A model generated the notes under the pieces. That model did no database searches and had not been told where the DNA came from. It saw only the letters and a list, made by a program, of their open reading frames with translations. A stretch of 64,000 nucleotides of DNA from Pilasporangium apinafurcum (lineage: Eukaryota; Oomycota; Peronosporomycetes; Pythiales; Pythiaceae), in the NCBI GenBank assembly GCA_001600495.1, contig BCKE01000075.1, forward strand, positions 39,245-103,244, written 5' to 3'. Within the stretch, counting starts at the first letter, position 1. The number at the start of each line of letters is the position of its first letter. This document shows, in pieces, positions 11,373-21,575 of the stretch. The position numbers were made by a program, and so were the translations under genes.

Positions 11373-14300
11373 ATGGACGGGGTGTCGTGGAGCCAACTGA
11401 AGGAGGAGGCGACGCGCCTGGCGCAGGAGATCGGCCGCTCGGGCCGTGAGCACCACTCGCTCATGAAAAATAGCGCCGTGTTGAGCGAGATCCGACGGCG
11501 CGGCGTACCCGCGCAGCATCGTGAGTGGGTCTGGCCACTGCTCATCCATGAACAGTACACTAAATTGCAGCGCCAGTGCAGCGAATTCAAGACCTACAAC
11601 CAGTTGTTAGACGGCATTTTAAAACAGGAAGAGCCCATCGAGAAACAGAGTGACACTACTAGTATGCAACAGGCACAGGATGATGCTATGGAGCGGTTCA
11701 GTCACCTCAATCCGTTCCAGGAACGCAAGATTAAGCGCATTTTGGTGGCGTACACGAAATCAAAAGACATGTTTTACTATTGTCACGGCATGGTCGAGAT
11801 CTGTGTGGTGATGAGTACATTTCTGGTTGAAGAAGACGCATTTTGGGCCATGCGACTGCTACTGGACGTGTTGTTACCGAAATACCATGAAGAATCGCTC
11901 AAGGAATTCCACATGGACTGCCTTGTGCTGCAGGAATTACTGCATTTGCATGACCCCGTGCTCTACGACCATTTCACAGCAACAGGCGTGACTGTTCAGC
12001 TGCTTTGCACCAAGTGGTTCTTTTCGTTCTTCGCCGAGTCCATGCCGTTCGATCTGGTCTGTCGGTTGTACGATATCTTGTTCGTGGACATTTCCAGCCG
12101 AAAATTCAGTTCGAAGATCATTTTTTCTACATCAATGGCAGTTTTTCTTTATTTAAGTTCGACGCTTGCAGAAGTGCAGGACCCAAGTGTGATGGTGGAA
12201 ATCATTTGTGAATTCTGCTGGACGACACTGAGTGACTACTCGATCTCAGAATCCTTTGTCGACCTCATTTTGTTTTTGCACGATCACATCACTGATGAAG
12301 AAATTATCTCGTTGAGACGGAAATACAGGGACCAATTAGCGGAAGAGGAAGAGCAACGTAAGAGTCTGCAATGGAAAATGCTGAAGAAAAAAGCCAGCAG
12401 CAAGAAACACTTAAGAAGTGGGCGGAAGATTCAGAGTATCAAATTACTTATTCAATGGCGAAATTCCATGAAAGACAATGGTGAAGATGAGGATGGAAAT
12501 GAGCACAAGGGTGAAGGAGAGGATCGTAGTGATACAGAAAAAGTCGAGTCGCGGAGTAGAAATGGGAGTGAACGGGATTCCGCTGGGGATGTGGAGGTAG
12601 AGCTTGTCACGACACCGTCCGAAAAAGAAGTGCTGGCAAAGGTGTACCAAGGTATTAACAGGATTAACCGTCGGCGATCGCGAAGTACGTCTTTACGGAA
12701 TCTGTCGCTACGCGGGAATGATCTGAGTATACTCCGCGGTCCTTTTTCGTCTCGCACAATGTCTTCCTCAAGTATCGTCTTTAGCCATAGCAGCAGCAGT
12801 GATTCGAAGCCTCAAGATGAAGAAGAGGAAGGACGGACGACATCTTCAAGTGTTGAAGACCTCGAATGTGGCGAGGATAGAATATGGGGACGATTACAAC
12901 AGACACAAAACAAAGACGATATTATCCGACATAGTATGGGAGGAATTCCAGATCAGCATCGGGTGTGGGTGTGGCCAATTTTGCTAAGTCAAATCCCGGC
13001 ACCTCCAAACTTGCCACAAATGCAGCCATCACCTGACGAGGAAGACGAGGAAATGCTATTGGACCGAGAAGTTGCAAAATCCATCGAAAACGATATATCC
13101 CGAACGAGAAATCTTAAGCCTGATCAGGTGGTACCGATGCGCCGAGTATTGACAGCATTTGCGATTCGAAATCGTCGTGTTGGGTATTGTCAGGGTATGA
13201 ACGAAATCCTCGTCGTTCTATTGCAATATCTGGATGAGCAACTATCGCTTGTTGGGCTTGTCCTTCTTATCGAAGTGATACTGCCAGCTTATCATGTCGA
13301 CTCGATGATTGGTTTACACACAGATTGCGCAGTTATGAACACTCTTTTGCGTCAGAATGACCCCGAATTGCACAATCATCTGAATGAGCTAGGGCTGAAT
13401 ATGGAAATTCTGTGTACAAAATGGCTTGTCACTTGTTACCTTACTTCGTTGCCTTCCTTTTGCGGGCTAAAGGTGATCGACATGCTGCTTGCACGAGCCA
13501 AAGAGAGGCAATGTGCATCTCGGGTCTTATTAGGGGTCGGAATCTCTATCTTCTTTACTCTTCGTGACATTTTGCTGGATGCAAAGGACGCTGGAGAAGT
13601 CTTGCTCGCCGTAAATGAGTATTTTGCGCGTGAAATGGCCAAGACCACTGCAGAAATGGACATTTTTCTGCACTTTTGCGAGAATGTTGTCGAACAGCTG
13701 GAACCAGAGATAGTGGAAGAATTTCGCTCAGTTCACAAAGATGAAGTCATGGAACGCTTTGCTGCGTTTGAAGCTAAGAAAATTGAGATGCGACAGCAAT
13801 TAGAAGAAGCCAAAGCCAAGCAACGCAAATCGGCAAATCCACCGCCATCACCTCCCAAGCCAGAGAGTGGCCGACTTTCCTCAACTTCCATTTCTGGGAC
13901 TGCTCTCAAATCAAACGGAACAACCAAAAAGAGTGGATTATCATCGTACATTAGCAAGCCCTTACTTGGGAAATCAACAGCCGGATACGCTGGAGTTAGC
14001 GCTGGAGATGAAAAAGAAAGTCGAAAAGAAATGTTCTACCAGCGAGTGGATGTTATCGAAGCAAATCGAAATTTTGCTGAAGATCTCGTGAAAATGGAAG
14101 AACAACTAGAAGACTTAGCGGAGCTTTATGCGCGTGGCAAAATTGATGAGAAGGAACACTCCTGTATTAAAGCTCAAATTGTGCGGAAATGGTGTAAAGG
14201 AGTAAACTCACCGCAGACTGCTATGGTTCGAGTGCGTTGTGTTAAGGATGCGTATTTGAAGAGTAACGGAACTGAAGGTCGAATATCCGTCAGTGGGAAT

Positions 14301-14462
14301 AATCGACAGTCATCCAGTGGTAGCGTGGATGGTTCTGGCCGTACAAGTTTTGTTGGCGGTGATGGGGTAGGAAATGTGAAGAAACCACCGGTGACGCTCT
14401 ATGGCCGCATGAAAAAGGCACGAAAAAGCGCCTTTGCCATTTTCAAATCGACTTTTGAATGA
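11373..14462 (+). CDS. Tandem-TBC-domain Rab GTPase-activating protein
   Basis: Single exon; I choose ATG 11373 (1,029 residues) because the upstream in-frame ATG at 11295 would add 26 residues with no domain content. TBC1 spans about residues 40-310 and TBC2 about 500-775. TBC2 keeps both catalytic fingers: IENDISRT (arginine finger) and GYCQGMNE (glutamine finger). TBC1 has YYCHGMVE, with His for the finger Gln, and no recognisable IxxDxxR motif, so it is probably a non-catalytic domain. The linker between them is acidic and Ser-rich (about 340-495). The C-terminus has a helical segment and a basic tail. TBC proteins stimulate GTP hydrolysis by Rab GTPases in membrane traffic; the Rab partner is unknown. 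Confidence 0.88.
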   Translation: MDGVSWSQLKEEATRLAQEIGRSGREHHSLMKNSAVLSEIRRRGVPAQHREWVWPLLIHEQYTKLQRQCSEFKTYNQLLDGILKQEEPIEKQSDTTSMQQAQDDAMERFSHLNPFQERKIKRILVAYTKSKDMFYYCHGMVEICVVMSTFLVEEDAFWAMRLLLDVLLPKYHEESLKEFHMDCLVLQELLHLHDPVLYDHFTATGVTVQLLCTKWFFSFFAESMPFDLVCRLYDILFVDISSRKFSSKIIFSTSMAVFLYLSSTLAEVQDPSVMVEIICEFCWTTLSDYSISESFVDLILFLHDHITDEEIISLRRKYRDQLAEEEEQRKSLQWKMLKKKASSKKHLRSGRKIQSIKLLIQWRNSMKDNGEDEDGNEHKGEGEDRSDTEKVESRSRNGSERDSAGDVEVELVTTPSEKEVLAKVYQGINRINRRRSRSTSLRNLSLRGNDLSILRGPFSSRTMSSSSIVFSHSSSSDSKPQDEEEEGRTTSSSVEDLECGEDRIWGRLQQTQNKDDIIRHSMGGIPDQHRVWVWPILLSQIPAPPNLPQMQPSPDEEDEEMLLDREVAKSIENDISRTRNLKPDQVVPMRRVLTAFAIRNRRVGYCQGMNEILVVLLQYLDEQLSLVGLVLLIEVILPAYHVDSMIGLHTDCAVMNTLLRQNDPELHNHLNELGLNMEILCTKWLVTCYLTSLPSFCGLKVIDMLLARAKERQCASRVLLGVGISIFFTLRDILLDAKDAGEVLLAVNEYFAREMAKTTAEMDIFLHFCENVVEQLEPEIVEEFRSVHKDEVMERFAAFEAKKIEMRQQLEEAKAKQRKSANPPPSPPKPESGRLSSTSISGTALKSNGTTKKSGLSSYISKPLLGKSTAGYAGVSAGDEKESRKEMFYQRVDVIEANRNFAEDLVKMEEQLEDLAELYARGKIDEKEHSCIKAQIVRKWCKGVNSPQTAMVRVRCVKDAYLKSNGTEGRISVSGNNRQSSSGSVDGSGRTSFVGGDGVGNVKKPPVTLYGRMKKARKSAFAIFKSTFE

Positions 14463-14731
14463 GGCAGCATCGGTCAAGTTGAAATGACTGACAAAAAACA
14501 AGCATTAAAACGAGATTTCTACCAGAATTCGACCTATGTGCAGACGCCCGCGATTGGAAGTAAATCCGTTGTATGTTGGTGATCTAAACATAGGTGAACT
14601 ATTGGATGGATCTTCTTCGCTCTGCTATTTTTACCTGACCAGTTCACACCATTGTCAATCAAGTGCATCGACTGTGTTCCCGAGAAGTTGGTTGTGGGTT
14701 CCCTCAAATTGGTAGAGTTTTTTTCATTTGA

Positions 14732-17644
14732 ATGCTGTCATCCTACCGCACTACGCTTGATCAAACTTTCCTTGAAGACCTACTGCTTTCGGACTGTTCA
14801 ACAAGTGCATGGCCAGACTCTGGATCTGTTAATAGAGGAATGCGCAACGCCAGCAAAAAGAACAAAACACAGAGATATCCGTTAAATGTTCCAGGAACGA
14901 CAAATCATCAAGTCCCGTTTCCCAGTGGCTCTGGATCGTATCCGAGTCAGATCATGCCAATACAACAGAAGGTTGAACGAAGTGAATTGTATCACAAGTC
15001 GGCAAAAATCGTTCCGCGGAGTGGAGATGATGAACAGAACCCGCAGCATACAGCTTTGAAGCGACGTGAAATGGGATGGAATACTTCGTTTCCAGCAGAG
15101 TATAAGCATTCCCAGCTGGGTAATGACTATCAATTGACATTAGCCTACCAGGAACATGCAGACCAACGCCAGACCGAGTATCTGAACCCAAGCTGTTCTG
15201 CAAGTATATCTGCTCAGTATCATGATTCACGTATCCATAACCGATGTATGCAAGCGGGCTACTTCGCGCACTCCGTCTCTAACAACTTGTCTAGCATTGA
15301 GTTGGAATTGCTGAAAAATGTGATGATGCGGGAGGGTGTACTTACCAAAATGAACGAACTCGTCAAGGCGACAATGACAACTCAAAAATTTGATGTGGCA
15401 AAGGGAAACGAGCTATTGCAGTTACTGCTGCAGTTGCGAGATGCAAGCGTTTTAGTAATGACCGGAATAGCAACGTGGCACGAGTCATTTGAGAACGCAC
15501 AACTATTTGCATTTTGGTTCGAAAACGAGAACTATTGTGCGAAGATGATGTCAGATCTCAACTTCTTAGCGAAGATAGCGTCTCTTGGTGAAATTCTCGG
15601 CGTAGATCCTTCCAAAATGAAGCAAAATCCATTCATGATGCCGTCCCCGATACCTGAACGAAATTTTACGGCAGTGCAAGCGTTACCTTGGAGTAAATTG
15701 ACTCGTGTTTCTTCGGCTGACCCAGTTGAACGGGTAGCAGAGGCAGAAAAGTATCTTGTGTGGTGCCTCATGAACTTGTCAGATCCCCCGTCGTATCCAC
15801 TGTCAACGCAATCATTCCCACTCCAATACAATCAAAAGAATGGTATGACATGGCAACAACGTGCCGAAAAGCAACTTAAGCTGCTTTCAATGCCTTTAGA
15901 AGCGCCGACTGGCAATACACATCTAATGGATTCGTCGCGAATGATGAAGAGGAAAGGCTGCTTACCATCCCTTCCACTATCACCTCCAAAGACTTTGACA
16001 GAACTTATGGAAAACGTAAGCCATGTACAAGCTCCCATTGAAAAAAAAACACGATGTCTTCGTGCTCTCTGGAACGGAGTAGAGTATCAGACGATTCCCA
16101 GCGATCTAAAGGCTCTTGGAGCCATGGAAGCACCACCGCATCATATGGTCACTCTGGTTGCTGCATGTGTGCTGATTTTATTGAGCCCTTCAGATCGATT
16201 ACCGAAGGATTTGTCATGGGTATCATGCAAGAAAATGTTGCAGAGCGGACCGAAATTGATTGATCGCATGAATACTTTGGTTGTGGCAAGCGTACCAGAT
16301 TTTAAATGGAAGGCACTGCAGCCATTTTTTAAAAATGAACACTTCCAGCCTGAGTTTCTGAGTACTTTTGGTGCTGGCGGCCTTTGCGCATGGATTTTTG
16401 CAGCATTCACTGCCGCACGAAATCAAGAACTTTTACATGGCAAGAATGAACAAGATCAATTGGATCTCTTGGCAGAGCTTGAGATTGACGATGATGGAAA
16501 TAGCAGTCAGCATTTTCAACCACTAGCACCGCTTGATGATTCTCGTCCAAAATCCAAAAACTCAAAGCGCGTGAGTATTGGTAATGCGGAAGTATTGTTC
16601 ATTAACGAGAATCAGCCTGTTGCCTCGTCTTCTCCTCGTCCTGGTACATCGGGTAGTCCACGTCCTTCATCCGGAACTAGAACTACGTCTATCAAGAAGC
16701 CACAGAATATGCTGCTTCGAACCAGTCCATGGACGTTCCACGGTGTGACTTATTTTGTATCGTTCTTCTTGGAGCAGGATGGGACCGTGATTTCCATCAA
16801 ACTGTACGAACCTATGAGCTCCGTGGAATCACAAATTTACGTGAATGAAGAAGACCTGTTGGAAGATTTTGGAGCTGCAGCTCTGGAGCAGTTTCGCGGC
16901 CGAGAGTTTCGCTCATTGTGTGATGTGATTCTTGGGCAGCTGGACAACATGATGTCAGAAAATTCACAACGAAAAAACAGCGATATCAAAATCCAAAGCC
17001 AACAGGACCACCTGTCGACAAGAAGCAGCATTGAAGCTCAAGCTCGAGGTAACCTTCGAGTCGACGAAGGGAAAGCGATGGAGGTGGGATTCTACAGCGC
17101 GAATCAGCAGCAAATACTGATGAACGAACCACCTTCGTCACAGCAGCAACATGCATCTGCGATCGCGATTCAATGTGCTGCACGCCAACAACAAGCGCGC
17201 AAGAAGGTCAAACGTGTACGTTTCCAAAAGCAGGAGGAACTAAATCGATACGAATCAATTTCGGCGACCAAAATTCAGAGTGTGGCTCGCCAAAAATTGG
17301 CGAAGAATGAAGTATCGCGACGGAAATTGCTGCAGCGGACACCGACAGGGCTTCCACCGAAAAAGCAGCAATGGGAAGAGGAAAGCATCCAATCGGAATT
17401 GTATCAGAACGATGTTGAAGGACAAATTGATTGTGTGGCATCATGTGAGCCAAGCAATGAGGATTGTCAGGGACTATGTGATCCGATTCAAGTGACTAGA
17501 GAGCCATTAGAGGGCTACAATGGTGGACTTGAAAGTGAAGATACGATAATTATGCCTCCTGCAGATCATTATGGTACAGTAGAAGGTGCCAGTCGCCCAG
17601 AGACGGTCATGAGTTATGCTTCGGACCAATTTGAAGACGAATGA
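14732..17644 (+). CDS. IQ-motif protein with dynein-stalk-like domain
   Basis: Single exon, 970 residues; a TGA lies immediately upstream of ATG 14732. The first 400 residues have no recognised domain. About 435-575 resembles the microtubule-binding stalk region of dynein heavy chains: LKALGAMEAPPHHMV, a W...CKKML helix, F.PEFLSTFGAGGLCAWIF and a following A-A helix, matching the MKSPP / W..AKKLL / F.PE.V...S.A..GLC.W pattern. There are no AAA+ motor motifs. A second globular block lies at about 665-750 (HGVTYFVSFF). Two IQ motifs follow at about 807 and 844 (IAIQCAARQQQAR, TKIQSVARQKLAK), predicted to bind calmodulin, then an acidic tail. A flagellar or cytoskeletal role is plausible but inferred. 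Confidence 0.72.
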   Translation: MLSSYRTTLDQTFLEDLLLSDCSTSAWPDSGSVNRGMRNASKKNKTQRYPLNVPGTTNHQVPFPSGSGSYPSQIMPIQQKVERSELYHKSAKIVPRSGDDEQNPQHTALKRREMGWNTSFPAEYKHSQLGNDYQLTLAYQEHADQRQTEYLNPSCSASISAQYHDSRIHNRCMQAGYFAHSVSNNLSSIELELLKNVMMREGVLTKMNELVKATMTTQKFDVAKGNELLQLLLQLRDASVLVMTGIATWHESFENAQLFAFWFENENYCAKMMSDLNFLAKIASLGEILGVDPSKMKQNPFMMPSPIPERNFTAVQALPWSKLTRVSSADPVERVAEAEKYLVWCLMNLSDPPSYPLSTQSFPLQYNQKNGMTWQQRAEKQLKLLSMPLEAPTGNTHLMDSSRMMKRKGCLPSLPLSPPKTLTELMENVSHVQAPIEKKTRCLRALWNGVEYQTIPSDLKALGAMEAPPHHMVTLVAACVLILLSPSDRLPKDLSWVSCKKMLQSGPKLIDRMNTLVVASVPDFKWKALQPFFKNEHFQPEFLSTFGAGGLCAWIFAAFTAARNQELLHGKNEQDQLDLLAELEIDDDGNSSQHFQPLAPLDDSRPKSKNSKRVSIGNAEVLFINENQPVASSSPRPGTSGSPRPSSGTRTTSIKKPQNMLLRTSPWTFHGVTYFVSFFLEQDGTVISIKLYEPMSSVESQIYVNEEDLLEDFGAAALEQFRGREFRSLCDVILGQLDNMMSENSQRKNSDIKIQSQQDHLSTRSSIEAQARGNLRVDEGKAMEVGFYSANQQQILMNEPPSSQQQHASAIAIQCAARQQQARKKVKRVRFQKQEELNRYESISATKIQSVARQKLAKNEVSRRKLLQRTPTGLPPKKQQWEEESIQSELYQNDVEGQIDCVASCEPSNEDCQGLCDPIQVTREPLEGYNGGLESEDTIIMPPADHYGTVEGASRPETVMSYASDQFEDE

Positions 17645-17943
17645 ATAGAGAAGAAGGATGCGTTCCTAACGAATAGTAGGTATATTCTGTACAATACGTT
17701 TTATGGATCGTAAACTTAATCAAGAAAGATCAACACACGTAAATAAATTCTAGGCGTTTGATTGGTTTCTTTGGGTGGCCATGTCTGCTTTATTTCACAC
17801 AAATCACACTGACCCAATGTTAATTAGGAGCCAAAACTCTATATTTACTTAATCGAAAAAAAACAGTAGACGAACGCGGCAAACATTCATTGATTTTCAA
17901 TCATTTCATTCTACAAAGTGCCACAAAGTTCACAAACCATAGG

Positions 17944-18900
17944 ATGAGTGACTCCATCATTCCAACCACCACCACAGAAACCCATGCTGTGCACGTGCTG
18001 GGCGTCATTGGTGGATCCAGTCTCTTCCACGCCAAGCAATTCTCTGCGTCACTAGTGCAGCAAGTTGTTTCCACGGAGTATGGTCGTGTGGTGGTCCATA
18101 TGGGCATGTGGAAGGACTATGATATGAAACTTGTGTTTGTGCAACGCCACCATGCCGATCCGGATCAAGAGTACAAACAACCACGCAAGATCAATTTTAA
18201 AGCTATTGCTACGGCGCTCAAGCAACTGAAGTGTCAAGCTGTGATTGGTGTCTACTCCGTGGGCTCCATGACTCCAAAGCTTGGCGTTGGCAGGTATGTC
18301 AATTGCACTTGGTGGTCAATATTTTTGCTTCGCATTCCTGACTAAGCTACGTACTTTGCCGTGGTCAGATTTGTCGTACCGGATGATTACTTTAATCCAT
18401 TCGATATTTTGCATATGTCGCGCCATTATGATGCTCACATCGTCCCCGAAGTCAACGCCGATTTGCGCCAACACATCCTCACAATCTTGCAGGACGGCGA
18501 ATTCGACCCACATGATGGTGGTGTATACATCCAAACGGCTGGTCCACGCTTTGAAACAAAAGCTGAAGTGCGCTTCTTCGCTCAATTCGGGGTACGTCTA
18601 GAACTTGCATGAGGTTTCTCTCAATAATTGTTGCATATAATAATAATCTGTATATTGATTTCTGTTGTCTAGGAATTCATTGGTATGACTGGGGCAAATG
18701 AAGCCGAGTTGATGAACGAGCTGAAGGTGCCCTTTGCTATGTTCGGCCTCATCGACAATATGGCAAACGGCTTCGGGGAAAAGTTGACGCTAGAGGAGTT
18801 CAAGATTACGCAAAGTTTGAATTCCGCCAAAATGGAAGACGCCGTCTGCACCATGTTGACCGAAATGGCGGAGAAGCGTGTGTTAGCCTTGCTGTCTTAA
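17944..18900 (+). CDS. Purine nucleoside / methylthioadenosine phosphorylase family enzyme
   Basis: Three exons: 17944-18293, 18369-18591 and 18673-18900; introns of 75 and 81 nt keep frame, giving 266 residues. Family marks: GVIGGSSLF near the N-terminus (phosphate-binding GGSG/GGTG-type loop), YKQPRKINFKAIATAL in the position of the P-x-x-[IV]-N[YF] motif, VYSVGSM, then GPRFETKAE (substrate loop) and GMTGANEAEL at the catalytic end. The length matches the roughly 280-residue PNP/MTAP trimeric enzymes. These split purine nucleosides or methylthioadenosine with phosphate in purine or methionine salvage. Which substrate is used cannot be decided from sequence alone. Cytosolic location is expected, as no targeting signal is seen. 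Confidence 0.85.
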
Positions 18901-19025
18901 CTTTTGTGAAGTGGTGTTTCCTATAAGAACATAACATGTTATCGATAGATATAACCGATATATTTCAGTTATGGTCGTAATATCCGCTTTAGTCTCCCCC
19001 AGTTCCCACATCAACTAAGGCAAAA

Positions 19026-19472
19026 ATGACACACGCGGAGGAAGATATTGCGCTCATGCGACTGGCGATTGCCGAAGCGCACAAGTCCATTCCAAGTGAA
19101 AACGCTTTCTGTGTGGGTTGCGTAGTAGTTCGTGATGGCAAAGTGCTCTCGACGGGCTTTTCACGAGAGCTGCCAGGCAACACACACGCCGAGCAAGTGG
19201 CGCTACAGAAGCTGGACTTTGATGCACATGGCGCGACGGTATATACGACGATGGAGCCCTGCAGCATACGTGTGTCGGGAAATGTGCCATGTGTGCAAAG
19301 TTGTCTGCGTGCAAACGTACATCGCGTCGTTATCGGCGTAATGGAGCCCAAGAATTTTGTCGTATGTGAAGGCGTGAAGCTATTGAAGGAGGGTGGTGTT
19401 GAGGTGGAATTGCTGGAAGGATTGGAAGAGGAGTGCCTCGCACCCAACAAACACCTTGACTTGGTCTTTTAA
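19026..19472 (+). CDS. RibD/Rib2-type zinc deaminase (cytidine deaminase superfamily)
   Basis: Single exon, 148 residues, full length for a stand-alone deaminase. It carries the zinc signature NTHAEQVAL (His ligand and catalytic Glu) and MEPCSIRVSGNVPC (two Cys ligands). The SGN-x-PC form resembles the pyrimidine deaminase of riboflavin synthesis (fungal Rib2/DRAP deaminase type) rather than the tRNA adenosine deaminases. The expected reaction is hydrolytic deamination of a diaminopyrimidine phosphate intermediate in riboflavin biosynthesis; no reductase domain is fused. It follows the phosphorylase gene by only 125 bases on the same strand. The superfamily is certain; the substrate is inferred. 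Confidence 0.8.
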   Translation: MTHAEEDIALMRLAIAEAHKSIPSENAFCVGCVVVRDGKVLSTGFSRELPGNTHAEQVALQKLDFDAHGATVYTTMEPCSIRVSGNVPCVQSCLRANVHRVVIGVMEPKNFVVCEGVKLLKEGGVEVELLEGLEEECLAPNKHLDLVF

Positions 19473-19544
19473 ACGTAATTGCCAATGTACAAAATTAATA
19501 CATTCTCTGATATCATTTTGACCCTGCGCAATTATGTAATTTCT

Positions 19545-20993
19545 TCATGAATTGCCCCGCTGTGGGATGCGTCGAGGTGTCTCAATCTTCCGCTGGCGTT
19601 TTCTTGTGCTCGACGGTGACTTTTCCAGTGCTAGTGGTGTCTTCACTGCGATACGGTTGCCCAATGCATCGGATGCTCGTTTATACGGCAATGAAGCCCC
19701 CACAGAATTCTTGTGACGGGATCTGCCCATTGGTTGCCGTAAAGTTTTCGATCCACTATCTGATTCATCATTATCAGTAAGCACTCGATTATTTGGACTA
19801 GATCCTCGACTTGGAGTTATACGCTCGGATCTGATCAAATCCATAAAACGATCACTAGATATCATTACAACATTCATGCAACTTATAGGTACTTACGTGG
19901 AACTGTCGTCTGAAATACTGGATACTTCGGATTTAATTGTGAGGTCGCGCATGGTGTCATCAGTCGACGTGTTTATAGATTCTGCATTTTGTTCATCCCC
20001 AGAGATCTCATCGTCATCGATTTCTTCTCTTTCTTCTTCTTCACCATTGTCGTTGCTTGATTCTTCGTCCTCATCCCCCATTATTAGCGCTTCACCACAA
20101 TGTTCATTCTCTTCACTCGGTCTTAGCGTTAGACTCGAGCCTTTCAAAATTGCTGTGCAGTGGCTACAGAACCAGTCGTCCTGTGGAACTTCCTTGATCG
20201 GCGGTGTCACACAACTGAAATGGTAAGCACGTTCACAGCCATCACAACAAAGCAACTGTCCTCCAGTGAAGCACAGCTCGCAATGTTCGTTGTGAAAATC
20301 AGATGTGTCCGACTCGTCCGAGTCTCCCCAGGTGCGTAAACGTGCGCTTTCTTTGTTGCGTTTCGCCCTCATGCGCTCGCGCCAACGGGCATATGCGGTC
20401 GTGCGTTTCCAGCGATAAAATCGATTCACCATGTCTTTCGTCGTCGCGTTTTCGAATTGTTGCTGTGCATTATCAACGCAAAATGAGCTGCTCCATGGCA
20501 TTCGATAGCAGAAACAACACTATGGCGCTCACCTGCACAATGAAAAATTTCTTGCCATGCGTGCGAATGGCCTCTTCGAACGCCTCTTCGCTCAAATTTT
20601 GTAATTCTGCATTCTCCTGTCGCAAATTCCGTCGACGATTGGCATGCAGTAGCTGCACGGCCTTCTCCACATCATAGTCTGCTGCAAAAAGACACTGCAA
20701 CCCCTGAAGATGGACATCCGCAGCAGTTAGACATTAATATCGCGCACATAACAACTTTATAACCGATATATTAACTGTTACTGTTGTACCAGCTCTGATT
20801 CATGAAGACGACAGAAACTGCGGAGAAATTCGGTGACCTCATTCGAGGCGAAGCGCGTCGGTGTCCATTGCTGCTGTGACTGGTTCGGCGGCATCCTCTG
20901 ACTGACGGCATTTTTTCTGACCTCCAGAGGCAGTAGCGCTGGGATATCGGCCTGATATGCCTCACCAATCCGCACAGGCTGAACTTTCATCAT
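19545..20993 (-). CDS. ELM2-SANT-PHD chromatin protein
   Basis: Four exons on the minus strand: 20993-20790, 20703-20533, 20462-19897 and 19854-19545, about 416 residues. The ELM2 domain starts at once (RIGEAYQADIPALLP) and ends with LFAADYDVEKAVQLL. A SANT domain follows (LSEEAFEEAIRTHGKKFFIVQ, then MVNRFYRWKRT), split by an intron after the Q. The PHD finger (CELCFTGGQLLCCDGC, YHFSC, WFCSHC) has full Cys4-His-Cys3 ligands. The tail is acidic, then basic. ELM2-SANT pairs recruit and activate class I HDACs (MTA, MIER, CoREST families), and the PHD finger probably reads a histone tail. The last intron is only 42 nt (19896-19855); an alternative acceptor near 19832 gives 65 nt and also stays in frame. 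Confidence 0.86.
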
Positions 20994-21575
20994 CGCGCTC
21001 AGGCCACAAAGAGCTCAAGGCTCGCTTTTTTTCTCTGATTCGTATAAGGACTGAGGTATACCCACACACACTATTTAGAAAAGGTAATAATAAGAGCAAG
21101 CAGCCATAAAAAAATGACTTATTTGTTGGAATAAAACCTTTCAGCCAAGGTTATTTACCAGCATGGAATAATCTTTTCCTTCTGCATAACGGTATTAGTG
21201 CTTGTACTCATATTCGCACTTGCGTTTGCCAAAAACGCCCATCCGTACGAGCGGCTTCTTGGGATATCCGCGAGACATATTGAAAACGCATCAGTTTTTC
21301 AAACTTAAGCCACTGGTCGTGGTTTATTGAAAAAACCATTTTTCTTCCATAATGGACATTCTGTTTATTCTACCAAGTGGGAGGAGAAAAACTGATTTCG
21401 TAAATAACGGGTTAAACCTTTCTCTACCCGTAAATAAAGGCAGTCAGTTCGATAGCAATGATAAAATTAGGAATAAACGGGGGCTCCTCAACCCATCTTT
21501 CTCCCCACCCACTATTGTTTACATACAAAAAACAAGAGAAAAGCGCAAGCGAGAGAGCGCGGGATTGCCGTTTAC
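20994..21575. other. Divergent intergenic region
   Basis: 582-base spacer between the ELM2-SANT-PHD gene start (minus) and the bZIP gene (plus), so both promoters should lie here. A short open frame at 21352-21579 has no recognisable protein character. No other element seen. Confidence 0.5.
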
